A stretch of 64,000 bases of DNA from Serripes groenlandicus (GCA_031761405.1 JASEVX010000008.1:42139241-42203240), one strand, 5' to 3'; positions 10,217-22,900 are shown, numbered from the stretch's first letter. Notes: generated by a model not told the origin, from the sequence alone. Translations and numbers: made by a program.

Positions 10217-10503
10217 ACGTGTAGTTGAAACATTAGGCGAAAAGGTGTGTAGCCAGTTATTGTATGAGGCGTTGCCCTATATTGACGTAGGAAACGATAA
10301 AGTTCCTGCTTCCAACTTTTTCCTTCTACGTATGCTGATTTTACGCACTTCATTAGTGGTTTGTTGAACGCCTCTGCCTGAGCGCTGGCTCTTGGCCACC
10401 TAGGTGTTATCTTTCTATGAAGGAAACCACAGTAGTTAGCATAATCCGTAAATGCCTTGCTGTTGAATGGGCTGCCATTGTCAGTCTTAATTACCGTTGG
10501 CAA
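10165..10503 (-). pseudogene. Gypsy integrase core, second half
   Basis: It carries the second catalytic Asp in IKTDNGSPFNS and the catalytic Glu in ASAQAEAFNKPL, then RQYRATPHTITGYTPFRLMF. It is shifted in frame from the first half at about 10495. Confidence 0.85.
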
Positions 10504-11336
10504 CCGAACATTGCCAATATCTTTTCTAGAACTGGTATCACAGTGTTTGATGAAACAGACTTAATTGTCTCAACGATTGGGTATCGTGAATATTCATCGA
10601 CAATGACAAATAGATAGTCCCCACTTTCCAAAGGTCCACAAAAGTCTGCACTTAAATTCATCCAAGGGCCCGATGGCATTTCCGACATTTTAAGTGGTTC
10701 TCTCGGTCTGGGTTCCCTGGAATTTGCTTGACACGCAATACATCCTTGTATAGCTGATTCGATTTCTGTGTTTAAATTTGGAAACCATACTTTCGATCTA
10801 ATGTAGCTTTTCGTTCGAACGACTCCTTGATGACCTTCATGTCCTAGTTTTATTGCATGCGCTCTTAAAGATTTTGGCATTACTATCTTGTCATTTCGCA
10901 ACAATACAGTGTCACAGTGCACTGTTAATTCATCTTTCACACTTCGAAATGTCATAAGTTCTTCCATGTCAATGTCAGGATCGTTTACACTTTTCAATTC
11001 ATGCCATTTTCCAGATTTGGACAGTTCAATGGCCTTTTGAATTGTCTTGTCGTTCAAGGACGCCATTTTTACTGCATCCAACGTCATTGCGTTTGGAATT
11101 GCTTGACTTGTTATAAACGATACATATTTCTCCGCTAAATTGCGGTGATCATCTCCTTTTAAAGGATGTCTCGACATATAATCTGATGGGTTGTCCTTCC
11201 CTGGCTTGTATATTATATTCATGTTAAAAGGCTGCAAACGCAAACCCCATCTTTCAATTCGTAGCGGTGGTTGTTTCTTTAACCAAATTATAGTTAACGG
11301 TTTGTGATCCGTGATTACCGTAAACAATGGTGCGCC
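10491..11336 (-). pseudogene. Gypsy RNase H end, H2C2 domain and integrase core first half
   Basis: The frame begins GAPLFTVITDHKPLT, the RNase H motif near its C-terminal end, then YKPGKDNPSDYMSRHP. An HHCC zinc region follows (HEGH and CIACQ), and the first catalytic Asp of integrase in LSADFCGP. The expected catalytic part of RNase H, the reverse transcriptase and the protease are absent upstream. Confidence 0.85.
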
Positions 11337-11338
11337 TC

Positions 11339-11704
11339 TTAAGTAAAACCTCGTAAAACCTCTCTTACTGGTTTATTCCGCTGGTGACAACAGCGGCTGA
11401 AATGATTCACCTTTTTGCAAAAATTGCAGGTTTTCCCTTTTGCAGGGCACGTCGATGTTTTGTGCGGATATTCGTAACCACAGTTACGGCATGTGTTTGG
11501 TTGACCACGTGACATGGGTGTGTCTTTTCTGCCTCGTTCTGGTATCTGATTTGCATAGAGTTGCCGTCCACTAGCACTGCCGCGGCCGCGGATTTTCCCA
11601 CGATTTGACCTACCGCGTGTTTTGTGACTTACTTGATTGACCGTTTTGTCTGGCCCTTCCATAGCTGATGCATGCTTGTCTGACTGTTCCAGAATTCTGC
11701 CCAT
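11339..11704 (-). pseudogene. Gypsy gag C-terminus with two zinc knuckles
   Basis: CRNCGYEYPHKTSTC and CNFCKKVNHFSRCC are two CCHC knuckles behind a basic RGRSNRGKIRGRG stretch. The frame stops at 11339, where the plus strand reads GTAAAACCTC twice in tandem, at the deletion junction with RNase H. Confidence 0.85.
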
Positions 11705-11739
11705 ATTTAAAATGTCTTCTAAACCCTTTGTAGGTTCCC

Positions 11740-12183
11740 TTACGCTCTCCGTCGTAATTGATTTGACCTACGATTTTGTATCACTTGTTGTAAGATCTCG
11801 CCGTCAATGTCAGCAAACTCACAGTTCTTTGCCAGTGTCCGTAGCTCCGTTACAAACCCGTCCAATGTTTGACCCTCATTTTGTTTGTGTAATCTAAAGT
11901 TATAAATTTCCATTTGTATGTTTTTCTTAGGAGAGAAATAATCATTAAGAACCTTCTTTGTTGCCTCGAATGTGGTTTCTGTGTCCTTTTTCTCAACGTC
12001 GTAGATGTCGTATACTTTTTCTCCAGCGTAATGGAGCAGTAGGGCTCTCTTTTGAGGTGCATCCTCGATTTTCATCCCTGTGAACATATTTTCGAGCCTT
12101 GCAAGCCATTTCTCCCACCGTGTCCCAGAGTTGGATTTATCCGTCTCGACGTCAAACGTCGGAAAGTTTGGTAAATTGTTCAT
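11740..12183 (-). pseudogene. Gypsy gag N-terminal region
   Basis: The frame starts with Met and contains WEKWLARLENMF, YAGEKVYDIYD and GQTLDGFVTELRTLAKNCEF, a retrotransposon gag pattern. It is separated from the zinc-knuckle part by a frameshift near 11750. Confidence 0.85.
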
Positions 12184-12254
12184 TTTACACTGTTAAATGT
12201 CTTAATCCATCGATTTAACAATTATCCAATGATTTAAATCCTTTTTTGTTTGTT

Positions 12255-12270
12255 TATCCTCGTCGCCAAA
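12255..12270 (-). promoter_or_regulatory. Candidate primer binding site
   Basis: On the minus strand TTTGGCGACGAGGATAAA follows directly after the 5' LTR. A TGG start at this position is typical of a tRNA 3'-end complement. The tRNA was not identified. Confidence 0.55.
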
Positions 12271-12416
12271 TGCTTTATTTGATGGTTGATGGTAGATATA
12301 AAGTAATAACACTATATGAAAGGTATATGTTTATTCGGCCATTTACAGGTTCCGGAAGTAAGTGTTCGTATTACAAATAGTCTCACAACACTATTGAAAG
12401 TAGCATGAACACAGCA
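12271..12416 (-). repeat. 5' LTR of the Gypsy element
   Basis: Matches 8828-8973 over its whole length. Because the coding parts read on the minus strand, this right-hand copy is the 5' LTR. Confidence 0.9.
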
Positions 12417-12421
12417 CAGTG

Positions 12422-13384
12422 GGCACTAGAGCCGCAACTTATGTCTTATTTCTTTTTAATAAGCCTAAAATATAAAAATTATCAAAGAACACAAAATTAA
12501 TCCGATAGTTTTACATGTGTGTGTATATTGTGTTTATATTATAATTTGTCAAAAGTTACTTATTAAAATGTGAGAACATAAAACCTCAAAGAGATTTAGT
12601 ATTCCATCCCCCACCCCAACGCCTTGGTTGTGCTACAGTTCGGAGCGAAAGCGATATCGAATTGGTTAAATGTAGTTTTCATCAACAGTTTAGTTTTATT
12701 ATCACGATAAGCAGTTAAAACGTATCTTATTGACAATTTATCGGATATTATATATTTTTTTTAAAGTCGTTTTCTGCGAATGTACCAGAGGAAAATATTG
12801 TTACATTTAGTTTGAAATTTAAAAAGATCGTTTTGAGCAAACTCTCATTTTCTCATACTTCTTTTAAAAGAGGCGTCAAACGTTCGTTGGAATAATGCTG
12901 ACTGACGATTGACATTCGACCATCGTTATCGGAAATTTGTCACCATTTTAGGCTAATACATATGAGTGAAACTAATAATGCAAGTGGTTATTTATTCAAG
13001 TAGTTATCTCCATTGTATATAGTTGGGTGCCGCATGAATTTACATTTCCTCTATCCTAGGCTGTTACTAATAGTTGGATGCAGTTCCAATCAGCTTAAAT
13101 TGGGCTACACATGTCAGGCGTTTTACCTCACAATGTTTAAATGATTTAGTTAAGAAGCTAAAAAAAAAATGATTGATAGAGTATGGTTTAAGGCCGTTGT
13201 CAACAATTGTTCAGTCGTATTACGGCGGTCAGTTCACATGCGTATGTGTTTCCTGGCTTTATCACACAAGTACCCCAAGTTTTACCAAGAAACTGGCTGT
13301 CTTTCACATAGACGAATGACGCTTGTAGCATCCAATGTTGTCAAACGTCGAAAAGGATGTCAGTCTCGTTTTGACCAATTTCCC
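12422..13384. other. Flank upstream of the WDFY gene, nothing recognised
   Basis: AT-rich sequence without exons or repeat ends that could be recognised. Confidence 0.4.
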
Positions 13385-13530
13385 CTTTTGTTATTTATTG
13401 GGGTTTTACGCCGCTTTCAACACTATTTCAGTTATATCACGGCGACAGTTCACTTATTCATGATCCCTGGGTAAACAAACCAGTACTAGGCTAGAAAATG
13501 TGCCTTGCCCAAGGGCACTCCACCATGACT
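13385..13530 (-). mobile_element. SINE-B 3' part with SINE-A-like tail
   Basis: The plus strand shows GGGGTTTTACGCCGCTTTCA, then CATGATCCCTGGGTAAACAA and CTAGAAAATGTGCCTTGCCC. The same composite tail occurs at 800-905, which suggests a SINE-B subfamily carrying the SINE-A 3' end. Confidence 0.7.
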
Positions 13531-13612
13531 TCTCCTTTTGTCATATCATTTTTCAAAAGTCATCTACAATAGAGGCGTCAGAAAGCGTATATATGTGGGA
13601 ATGGATTAAGAA
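13531..13612. mobile_element. TTAA-MITE end fragment
   Basis: TCTCCTTTTGTCAT, GAGGCGTCAGAAAGCGT and TATGTGGGAATGGATTAA are the last third of the element. Confidence 0.7.
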
Positions 13613-13816
13613 CAAGTGACAATTAGAAAAGTACATAACCTTCGCTTGATAAAATTTTATATGTCTATGGACAAACAATAAAACGAAGAACATTTGTTAA
13701 AATGGTGCGCTTTTATCGCAAATAGGTAGCACCTATAGATACATAAATCGAGACACTCCAGGTACTTTGATTTCAAATTAGTTAATCTATTTTTAACTCT
13801 GACATTTTGCTCATCG

Positions 13817-13840
13817 ATCACGTGACACAAACAAAATGGC
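13817..13840 (+). promoter_or_regulatory. E-box (CLEAR-like) and YY1-like site at the WDFY start codon
   Basis: ATCACGTGAC (13817-13826) contains a CACGTG E-box and matches nine of ten bases of the lysosomal CLEAR element GTCACGTGAC. Nine bases later the start codon lies in ACAAAATGGCTGC, close to a YY1 site. Both are motif matches only. Confidence 0.45.
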
Positions 13841-13990
13841 TGCTGAAATCAAACCCACAAAGAAAGGAGGAGGGGATAGCAATGTCAGAAAACCCGTTTT
13901 AATAAACAAAGTCGATGGATTCACCGACGAGGTCAATATGGCGGTGCTCATTCCTCGAGAAGATGGCGTCATATCTGTCAGCGATGATAA
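13836..13990 (+). CDS. WDFY2: WDFY exon 1
   Basis: Encodes [12 protein letters not shown]… through [10 protein letters not shown] plus two bases; donor GTAAGT. The start is chosen because MAAEI is the conserved N terminus of WDFY1 and WDFY2. Confidence 0.93.
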
Positions 13991-16900
13991 GTAAGTGATA
14001 TAAAATTTATTTTAAAAATCTTCACTGGACTTGGAAGTTGAACTGTCAAAATAACCACAACAGGAAGTTTTGATGTACGCTTTAGATACGGCGATTAACA
14101 CTGCATTGAAACCAGTCAAACCATACTTCAGGCTTCATAAATGAAAGTTTTGATATATGCAATGTGTTTGATGTTCGATTTTATTTGCCTAAAATTGTAT
14201 TTTTGACAGGGCAATGCTAGCTAATTATTTCTTAAATTCAAATAAAAAATAACTACTCCATATGAGACCAAATATTTGGTCATGTTGTTTCATTCCCCTT
14301 GCACAATGATGTTCAATGTTGGCAGGGGGATTTTGTAATGAATAATAAGCTTGATTGTTTTTCTAATAGCTTTCAGTTTGGTTAAAGTTTGTGTTCATGT
14401 GCTAGTCTCAATATATTGACTTTTAAAACATATTTCATTGTAACAGGATACAAACAGTCAAAATATAATATCGCATTCCAAGTCAAAAGTTCATGTCCAT
14501 GACTTGTAGATTTGTCATGACTGAATGAAATTTCAAATGTGCTTGTTTTTGTTTTTAAATAGTTGTCCAAGTGTTTGTTGCCCTCGTTTTAGCTTGTCTA
14601 TTTTGAAGAAAAAAATTTGTAACAAAATTTTCAAAATTTAATCTTACCTCATAACTCAAAAACCTTTCAACATTTTCAAATGAAACTTGGTCACACTTTC
14701 CTAGGAACAATAAACATGTCTTTACAGTAACCAAGTCACAGCTTATTAATAATTATTCAGAAATGCCCCTTTTTCGCCTTAGGAAAAAACAGACAAGCGT
14801 TGGCATTCGCACCGCAGCGATCTTGTTTCTAGATGTGTTTGATGGATTGCCACAATCAATATGTGACCTTGACCTACCTTTACACATAAACTTAAGTTTT
14901 GTAGTTTTTTACATCTAACTCTCTGTTACAACTTGTCTTTTCTTTCTTTACCAAAGTTACACACGTATTTCCAATAACCAACAAATCTTACCAATGAAGT
15001 TTATCCTTTCCCACATTCAACAAAATCTGCAGCAGTGTCAACTTTGAAATTCTCTTGGGAAAAAAAGTAAAATCTCTCCACTGAAAGTATGATTATTAAT
15101 AAGTCAATAATTGTGTAATTTTTTTTATCACAATGTTTTTAATCATGATTATTGAAAACATTGTGATAAAAAATGACACCATTTTCATCGACTGCAGATG
15201 CATTTATATGATGGAAAGGGGATTAGAATGTGACAGACAGAAGGATAGGGGACAGAGAAATGATTCCTGATTATCGCTAATTGAAAGTTCATACAAGCTT
15301 TTCCCTTTTTGACAAAGACTGATTGCTGCCAGCATTTTGTAATCTTAATCTTGAACTTTAGTGTCTTCAACGTAGAAGTTGTGGTTTCCAACTGCCATTG
15401 TTTTGAATGTAATCTTCTTTCCAATGCAGTTGTACCAAATTGTCTTCCTTTAAATCCTGTCTAATGGTGAAGTGGTTGAGAGTTCGCATTGTGTGAGGGA
15501 GACATTTGGTTAAACCAGGGACGTAGATAAGAGGGATAGGCAACTTCACCTGTACACCTTTTATCTGGTTAAAATATCACACATAGAAATAAAATTGTCC
15601 AAATTTTTACATTTTGTAGCAAATAAAATAAATAAGTCACATTTGGCACATAAACAAAACATAACATATTCTGAAAGATTAGCATTTCAACTAAAGTTAG
15701 AGATTCAATGAACAACTGGAATTTCTTTGTATTTTGAACACGGGCTGGTTTAAAAGAAACAGATATTGGGATTTCTGAATTATATTATTTTTTTCAAAAA
15801 ATTAATAGACTGACATTTTTCATAAGGATAACATATTATCAAAACCTGTAGTATATTAAAATATTTTTATCTACTGCATTATAAGAATGTTTAAACTTCT
15901 AGAATTTTTATTTTTTATTTTCATATCTTGAATAGTTTTTAGCTCGCCAGTACGAAGTACAGGAGAGCTTATGTGTTACCCCCGACGTCGGCGGCGTTGG
16001 CTGTGGCGTAGACACCTAGGTTTAAGGTTTGTGTTTAAGGTTTTCATTTGGGTTTTACGGGTTTATACCTTTAGCAACCATTTGTCATCCATCTACGCAC
16101 ACCACTACACCCGTCCTGACCCTGGGTCAAGGTCAAGGTCATTTCTACTGGGTTCTACTTGGTTCAGTTACAAGGTTTAAGGTTTGCGTTTAACGTTTAA
16201 CATATCACTCTGCATTCACTATTATGACATTGATTGCTTTCATATTTAGTTTATACATTTAGGAACTATTGGTCATCCATCTACGCACACCACTACACCC
16301 GTTCTGACCCTGGGTCAAGGTCAAGGTCATTTCTACTTGGTTCAGTTACAAGGTTTAAGGTTTGCGTTTAACGTTTAACATATCACTCTGCAGTCACTAT
16401 TATGACATTGATTGGTTTCATATTTAGTTTATACATTTAGGAACTATTGGTCATCCATCTGCGCACACCACTACACCCGTCCTGCACCTGGGTCAAGGTC
16501 ATTTCTACTTGGTTCAGTTACAAGGTTTAAGGTTTGCGTTTAACATTTAACATATCACTCTGCATTCACTATTATGACATTGATTGCTTTCATATTTAGT
16601 TTATACATTTAGGAACTATTGGTCCATCTACGCACCCCACTACACCCGTCCTGACCCTGGGTCAAGGTCAAGGTCATTTCTACTTGGTTCTGTTATATGG
16701 TTTAAGGTTTCTGTTTAACATATCACTCTGCATGCATTATTATGACATTGATTGCTTTCATATTTAATTTATACGTTTATGAACTATTGGTAATCAATCT
16801 ACGCACACCACTACACACTTCCTGACCCTGTGTCAAGGTCAAGGTCATTTCTACTTGGTTCTGTTACAAGGTTTAAGGTTTGCGTTTAACGTTTAACATA

Positions 16901-19900
16901 TCACTCTGCATTCACTATTATGACATTGATTGCTTTCATATTCAGTTTATACATTTAGGAACTATTGGTCATCCATCTACGCATACCACTACACCCGTCC
17001 TGACCCTGGGTCAAGGTCAAGGTCATTTCTACTTGGTTCAGTTACAAGGTTTAAGGTTTGCGTTTAACGTTTAACATGTCACTCTGCAGTCACTATTATG
17101 ACATTGATTGGTTTCATATTTAGTTTATACATTTACGAACTATTGGTCATCCATTTACGCACACCACTACACCCGTCCTGACCCTGGGTCAAGGTCAAGG
17201 TCATTTCTACTTGGTTCAGTTACAAGGTTTAAGGTTTGCGTTTAACGTTTAACATGTCACTCTGCAGTCACTATTATGACATTGATTGGTTTCATATTTA
17301 GTTTATACATTTACGAACTATTGGTCATCCATCTACGCACACCACTACACTCGTCCTGACCCTGGGGTCAAGGTCAAGATCATCCTAGTTACACTTTGTT
17401 TTGAGGCAAAAAATATGGACAGCACCCCTAGGCGAGCTCCATTGTCATCTGACAATTCTTGTTTAGTTTTACTTGCTACAAATGTTGGCACGGGTGATAT
17501 TTTAGTATACAGTTTAGTTACCTATCCCTATTATATATGTCCCTGGTTAAACCCCCAGCCAGGTCAAACCGAAGACTTTTAAAATTGTAGCAATGGCTTT
17601 CCCTCCTTGGTGCTCTTGATTGTGAGCTTAGCATTATGACTTAGTTGCTGGTTTCAGGACAAATGAACCAGTAATACTGGTGACTTACCACGAAAATGCC
17701 ATGATATAACTGATAAATGGTTGAAAGTGACATTAAACACCATACAAACAAATTTTTGAAGGAAGCACATTGATAATCACTTATATGTCATTATGATTTT
17801 TTTTTCTGTTTAATTCCTCAGCTTGTCTAAGAATGATCAATATTTTTCAGAACTGTTAGATTTTGGCTGAAGAGAGATACAGGTCAATACTGGCCAAGCA
17901 TATGTCATACCATGTCAGGTAAATTCTTAATCAACCTTTCCAACATACAACAAATTGGCAGCTGACAACTTACTTTGAAAACAATTACATAATGGCGAAA
18001 ATCTCTGTTGATGACATTCTAATCATTGAATACAGTTGAAAACATATTTGCAAAAGAAAAAATTGCTCATAATGGCATCTTTGCAAAACATCAAGGCAAC
18101 AGTATGGGGAAAAAAAGAAAGTTTAATTACTTTAAAAAAATGTCATCTGCTGCAACTACATAAACTAAATTAACTGAAATGGATCTACAAATGAGTTATA
18201 GGGGGGTCAAATTGTAAAATGAAAAGATCATCAAAACTCTCCTTTTCCCTGTTTTTTTGACAAAATTATTCATAAACTTAAAAAAAAATGTTAGGCATGG
18301 CTTCCCTCCATGTTGCTAAATGTTGTAGAGATTGCGTAAGTCTGATGCAGCGGTGGTAGGATAAATGATACAGGTAAATTACCAAGGACTACTGTTAATA
18401 ACCCTTTCCCTCATACGACAATTCTGCAGCAGACGACTTTGAACATATTTTGTCAAAAAATAGAAAATCTCTATAATTGAATGTAATAACCTATGACTAA
18501 AAGTGGAAAACATTGTGACAAAAGGAGAAATTGCTCGTTTTGAGCAATTTCTTCTTTTGTTACTATGTTTTCAAAAAGCTGTCTGCTGCAGAGGCGTCCA
18601 AAAGCGTCTATATGAGGGAAAGGGTTAATGTGGCCAAAGGTGAAATCTTTTATGGTGATTTTTCAGGTTTTTGTCACCATGTTTTCAAAGTCGTCTGCTG
18701 CAGATTTGCTGTATGTGGGAAAGGGTTAACTAAACCTATTCAAACATACAAATCAGAGGGATTACAATTGCTCAGATGTTAACAATGTATGTATACATGT
18801 ATTGAAAGTAAACCACTAAGATTAAATCATATTGTATCCGGTAATTTCGGTATACAATTAATATATTTTACTTCTGTCATTAATTATTTTTGTAAATAAG
18901 TTTTACTTTCAAATGAAGTACAAACAGAGTTATAATACCAATGAAATCTCCTAAATCCCTTTAAAACAATTATAGAAATAATATGGAAATTATTTTTATT
19001 TCATCATGCTTTCAGCTGCAGCAACATCCATGGTATATAATGGGGAAACAAGAAGACTGTTTGTAGGTTTAGAAAATGGAACAATTAGTGTATGTATAAA
19101 ACATTTTCTTTAATCCTCATATCTTTAAAACAAAATAGAGTTATAAAGTCTTTATTAAAGAAACAAAGCTCTAGATTAGGAGCGTATTATATGTTCTACT
19201 GTACATTTTTGACATGAAAACCTTAACCCTCTACCTCATATAGATGCTTTCTGACGCCTCTGTAGCAGACGGCTTTTTGAAAACATAGTAACAAAAGAAA
19301 AAATTGCACAAAACGTGCAATTTCTCCTTTTGTCACAATGTTTTCCACTTTTAGTCATAGGTTATCCATTCAATTATAGAGATTTTCCATTATTTGACAA
19401 AATATGTTCAAAGTCGTCTGCTGCAGAATTGTCGTATGAGGGAAAGGGTTAAAAGAGTTGTCTCATTAAGAAGTAAGATTTATCTGGATATTCACCCTAC
19501 CTAAAGTGGAAAACATTGTGGCAAAAGGAGAAATTGCACGTTTTGTGCAATTTCTTCTTTTGTCACTATGTTTTCAAAAAGCTGTCTGCTGCAGAGGCGT
19601 CAGAAAGCGTCTATATGAGGGAAAGGGTTAACATTTTTCAAAATACATGTACACTTTCAATTGTCATCTTTAATTTATTTTTCAGGAATTTGTCGTGTCA
19701 GAGGACTTTAACAAAATGTCGCAAACAAGAGATTACTTAGGTAAGCTACATAGGCTAAAGTAAGTACAACATTTCTAACAAATTTAGGGCAGACAACTTT
19801 GAAAACATCAGGATCAAGGCAAAAATATGGAAAGTCTCGTTAAATGGAGTTCAAACCACATTTACATAGGAGAAATTGATTATTTTGAGCAATCTGCATA

Positions 19901-22900
19901 TTTTAGAGTTTAATTATTATAAGTTAAGTTAAGTTGTTTAGTTATGTTTAAAACATTGAGACAAAAGGTGAAATTGCTCATGATGAGCAAATTTGCTTTT
20001 TGTTGCATTGTTTGCAAAATACGTCTGCTGCAGAGGTGGTAAAATGTGTCTACAAGGGGGAAAGGGTTAATTAAAGCAGACGAGTCTCAATATATTCTAT
20101 CAAGTCATCTGTTAACTCTTTCGCACTTGAAAGATGTTGCAAATTAGCAGAATATACAGAAGACTAGATAAGATGGAGTAAACTGGTCCTTTCTCTACAA
20201 GATTTCTCTTACTACTCAACCAAATCCTATGTTGTCGTTACTCAAAAGAATCATCTCACCAAGACGATTCTTTTGAGTACCCACAACATAGGGTTTGAAT
20301 GTCCAATAAGGATTTTAGAACATGAAAAATGCCCCTTATCTAGAGCTCTGAATATAGCTGCGTTGCTTTGTATATGGTTATTCCTTGCTCCGGTGGCTTA
20401 TGTAATTATGTCTCCTCCCTCCGGAGGAGACATATTGCTTTTGCCTGCGCCGTCTGTCTGTCTGTCCGTCTGTCTGTCCGTCTGTCTGTCTGTCAGGGCG
20501 TCCACATTTCTTGTCCGGCCTTTATCTCACAACCCCTTGGCCACATTTCTATGAAACTTCACAGGAGTCATCGGTACAACGTCTAGTTGCGCATATTACG
20601 AGGGCGTTTAATTTGACCTACTTTTGGATGAGTTATTGCCCTTTCTTAAAATTGCCATTTCATTCTTGTCCGGCCTTCATCTCACAACCCCTTTGCCACA
20701 TTTCTATGAAACTTCACAGGAGTTATCGGTACAACGTCTAGTTGTGCATATTACGAGGGCGTTTAATTTGACCTACTTTTGGATGAGTTATTGCCCTTTT
20801 TTTAAAATTGCCATTTCATTCTTGTCCGGTCTTCATCTCACAACCCCTTTGCCACATTTCTATGAAACTTCACAGGAGTCATCGGTACAACGTCTAGCTG
20901 CGCATATTACGAGGGCGTTTAATTTGACCTACTTTTGGATGAGTTATTGCCCTTTTTTTAAAATTGCCATTTCATTCTTGTCCGGCCTTCATCTCACAAC
21001 CCCTTTGCCACATTTCTATGAAACTTCACAAGAGTCATCGGTACAACGTCTAGTTGCGCATATTACGAGGGCGTTTAATTTAACCTAATTTTGGTTGAGT
21101 TATTGCCCTTTTTTTAAAATTGCCATTGTATTCTTGTCCGGCCTTCATCTCACAACCCCTTTGCCACATTTCTATGAAACTTCACAGGAGTCATCGGTAC
21201 AATGTGTTGTTGCGCATATTACGAGGGCGTTTAATTTGACCTACTTTTGGATGAGTTATTGCCCTTTTTTTAAATTGCCATTTCATTCTTGTCCGGCCTT
21301 CATCTCACAACCCCTTGGCCACATTTCTATGAAACTTCACAGGAGTCATCAGTACAACGTCTAGTTGCGCATATTACGAGGGCGTTTAATTTGACCTAAT
21401 TTTGGTTGAGTTATTGCCCTTTTTTTAAAATTGCCATTTCATTCTTGTCCGGCCTTCATCTCACAACCCCTTTGCCACATTTCTATGAAACTTCACAGGA
21501 GTCATCGGTACAATGTCTTGTTGCGCATATTACGAGGGCGTTTAATTTGACCTACTTTTGGATGAGTTATTGCCCTTTTTTAAAATAAATCACTAACTGA
21601 CAAAATACAGTCAGCCAGACAAATACCCCTTGGGGGGAGACATACGTTTTTCCCAAAAACAACCTCTAGTTAAACTCTGTTGCTCCATTGTTAAATATTC
21701 TTTGATCCGCTTATGATCTCTGACTTGGAATAAAAGAGGAGTAGTCTTAAAATGTTGATCCATTAAATATCAGGATTGTGTTTAAATAAATAAATAAAAA
21801 TAAATGATAGAATGGACTCTCATTTCTTTACGAAATAATTCCAATGAGAATTAAATAAAAAATTAAATAAACCATATATCTCCACCACACCAAATACCAT
21901 TGAAAACATTCATGCTATGATGTCTTTACAAATGAAGTTTAATTATTATATCAAGTTGGAAACAAAGTGACACTAGCTTTCTTCTGGAAAATCTTCGAAA
22001 TGTGTCTGCATGTGGAAAACATTTAACCCTTTTCCTCATATAGACGCTTTCTGACGCCTCTGCAGCAGACGGCTTTTTGAAGACATAGTGACAAAAGAAG
22101 AAATTGCACAAAACATGCAATTTCTCCTTTTGCCACAATGTTTTCCACTTTTTGTCATAGGTTATCCATTCAATTATGGAGATTTTCTATGTTTTGACAA
22201 AATACGTTCAGAGTCATCTGCTGCAGAATTGTCGTATGAGGGAAAGGCTTTTAAACAATAAACAAATACTATTTATTTCGCAGCCCATCAGAAGAAAGTG
22301 ACCAGCGTGAAGTTTTCACTTCAGTGCGAGTGGGTACTGAGTTGCGGACTTGACAAATATTTTCAGTGGCACTGTTCAGAGACTGGCAAGCGACTGGGCG
22401 GGTACCAGGCCTCTGCATGGTGCTTATGCTTGGAGTATCCTTTACCTTCATAATGTCTTTATATTTATTTTCTCTGATTCTCTCAAATTAAATGAGTATA
22501 TTTAGGTAAGTCACTTATTAACCCTTTCCATCGTATTTATATAAATGCTTTCTGACGCCTCTGTAGCAGACGGCTTTTTGAAAACATAGTGACAAAAGAA
22601 GAAATTGCACATTACTAGCAATTTCTCCTTTTGTCACAATGTTTTCCACTTTTTGTCATAGGTTATCCATTCAATTATGGAGATTTTCTGTTTTTTGACA
22701 AAATACGTTCAAAGTCTTCTGCTGCAGAATTGTTGTATGAGGGAAAGGGATTATGTCTTTATATTTGTTTTCTCTGATTCTCTCAAACTAACCGAGTATA
22801 TTTAGGTAAGTCACTTATCTTATAAGTCTGTTCCACATACAACAAATCTTCAGCAGACCAATTTGAAAACTTCTTGGCAAAAATTTGGTAATACATCTGC

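Larger units (their letters stand above)
8828..12416 (-). mobile_element. Ty3/Gypsy LTR retrotransposon, deleted and frameshifted
   Basis: Two LTRs of 146 bp, nearly identical (one difference seen), flank a 3.3-kb interior read on the minus strand. A 5-bp target duplication CAGTG lies at 8823-8827 and 12417-12421. The order is gag, zinc knuckles, RNase H, integrase, which is the Ty3/Gypsy order, but protease and reverse transcriptase are missing between 11339 and 11336. Four reading-frame breaks separate the remaining parts. A SINE-B fragment with its own 15-bp target duplication sits in the 3' untranslated part. The element cannot be autonomous. Near-identical LTRs suggest a fairly recent insertion. 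Confidence 0.9.

Noticed and set aside
20273..21588. Several overlapping open frames with [16 protein letters not shown] repeats
   Set aside because: They are the 156-bp array, whose unit length is divisible by three; the same words appear in several frames and the element has no gene-like start or end.
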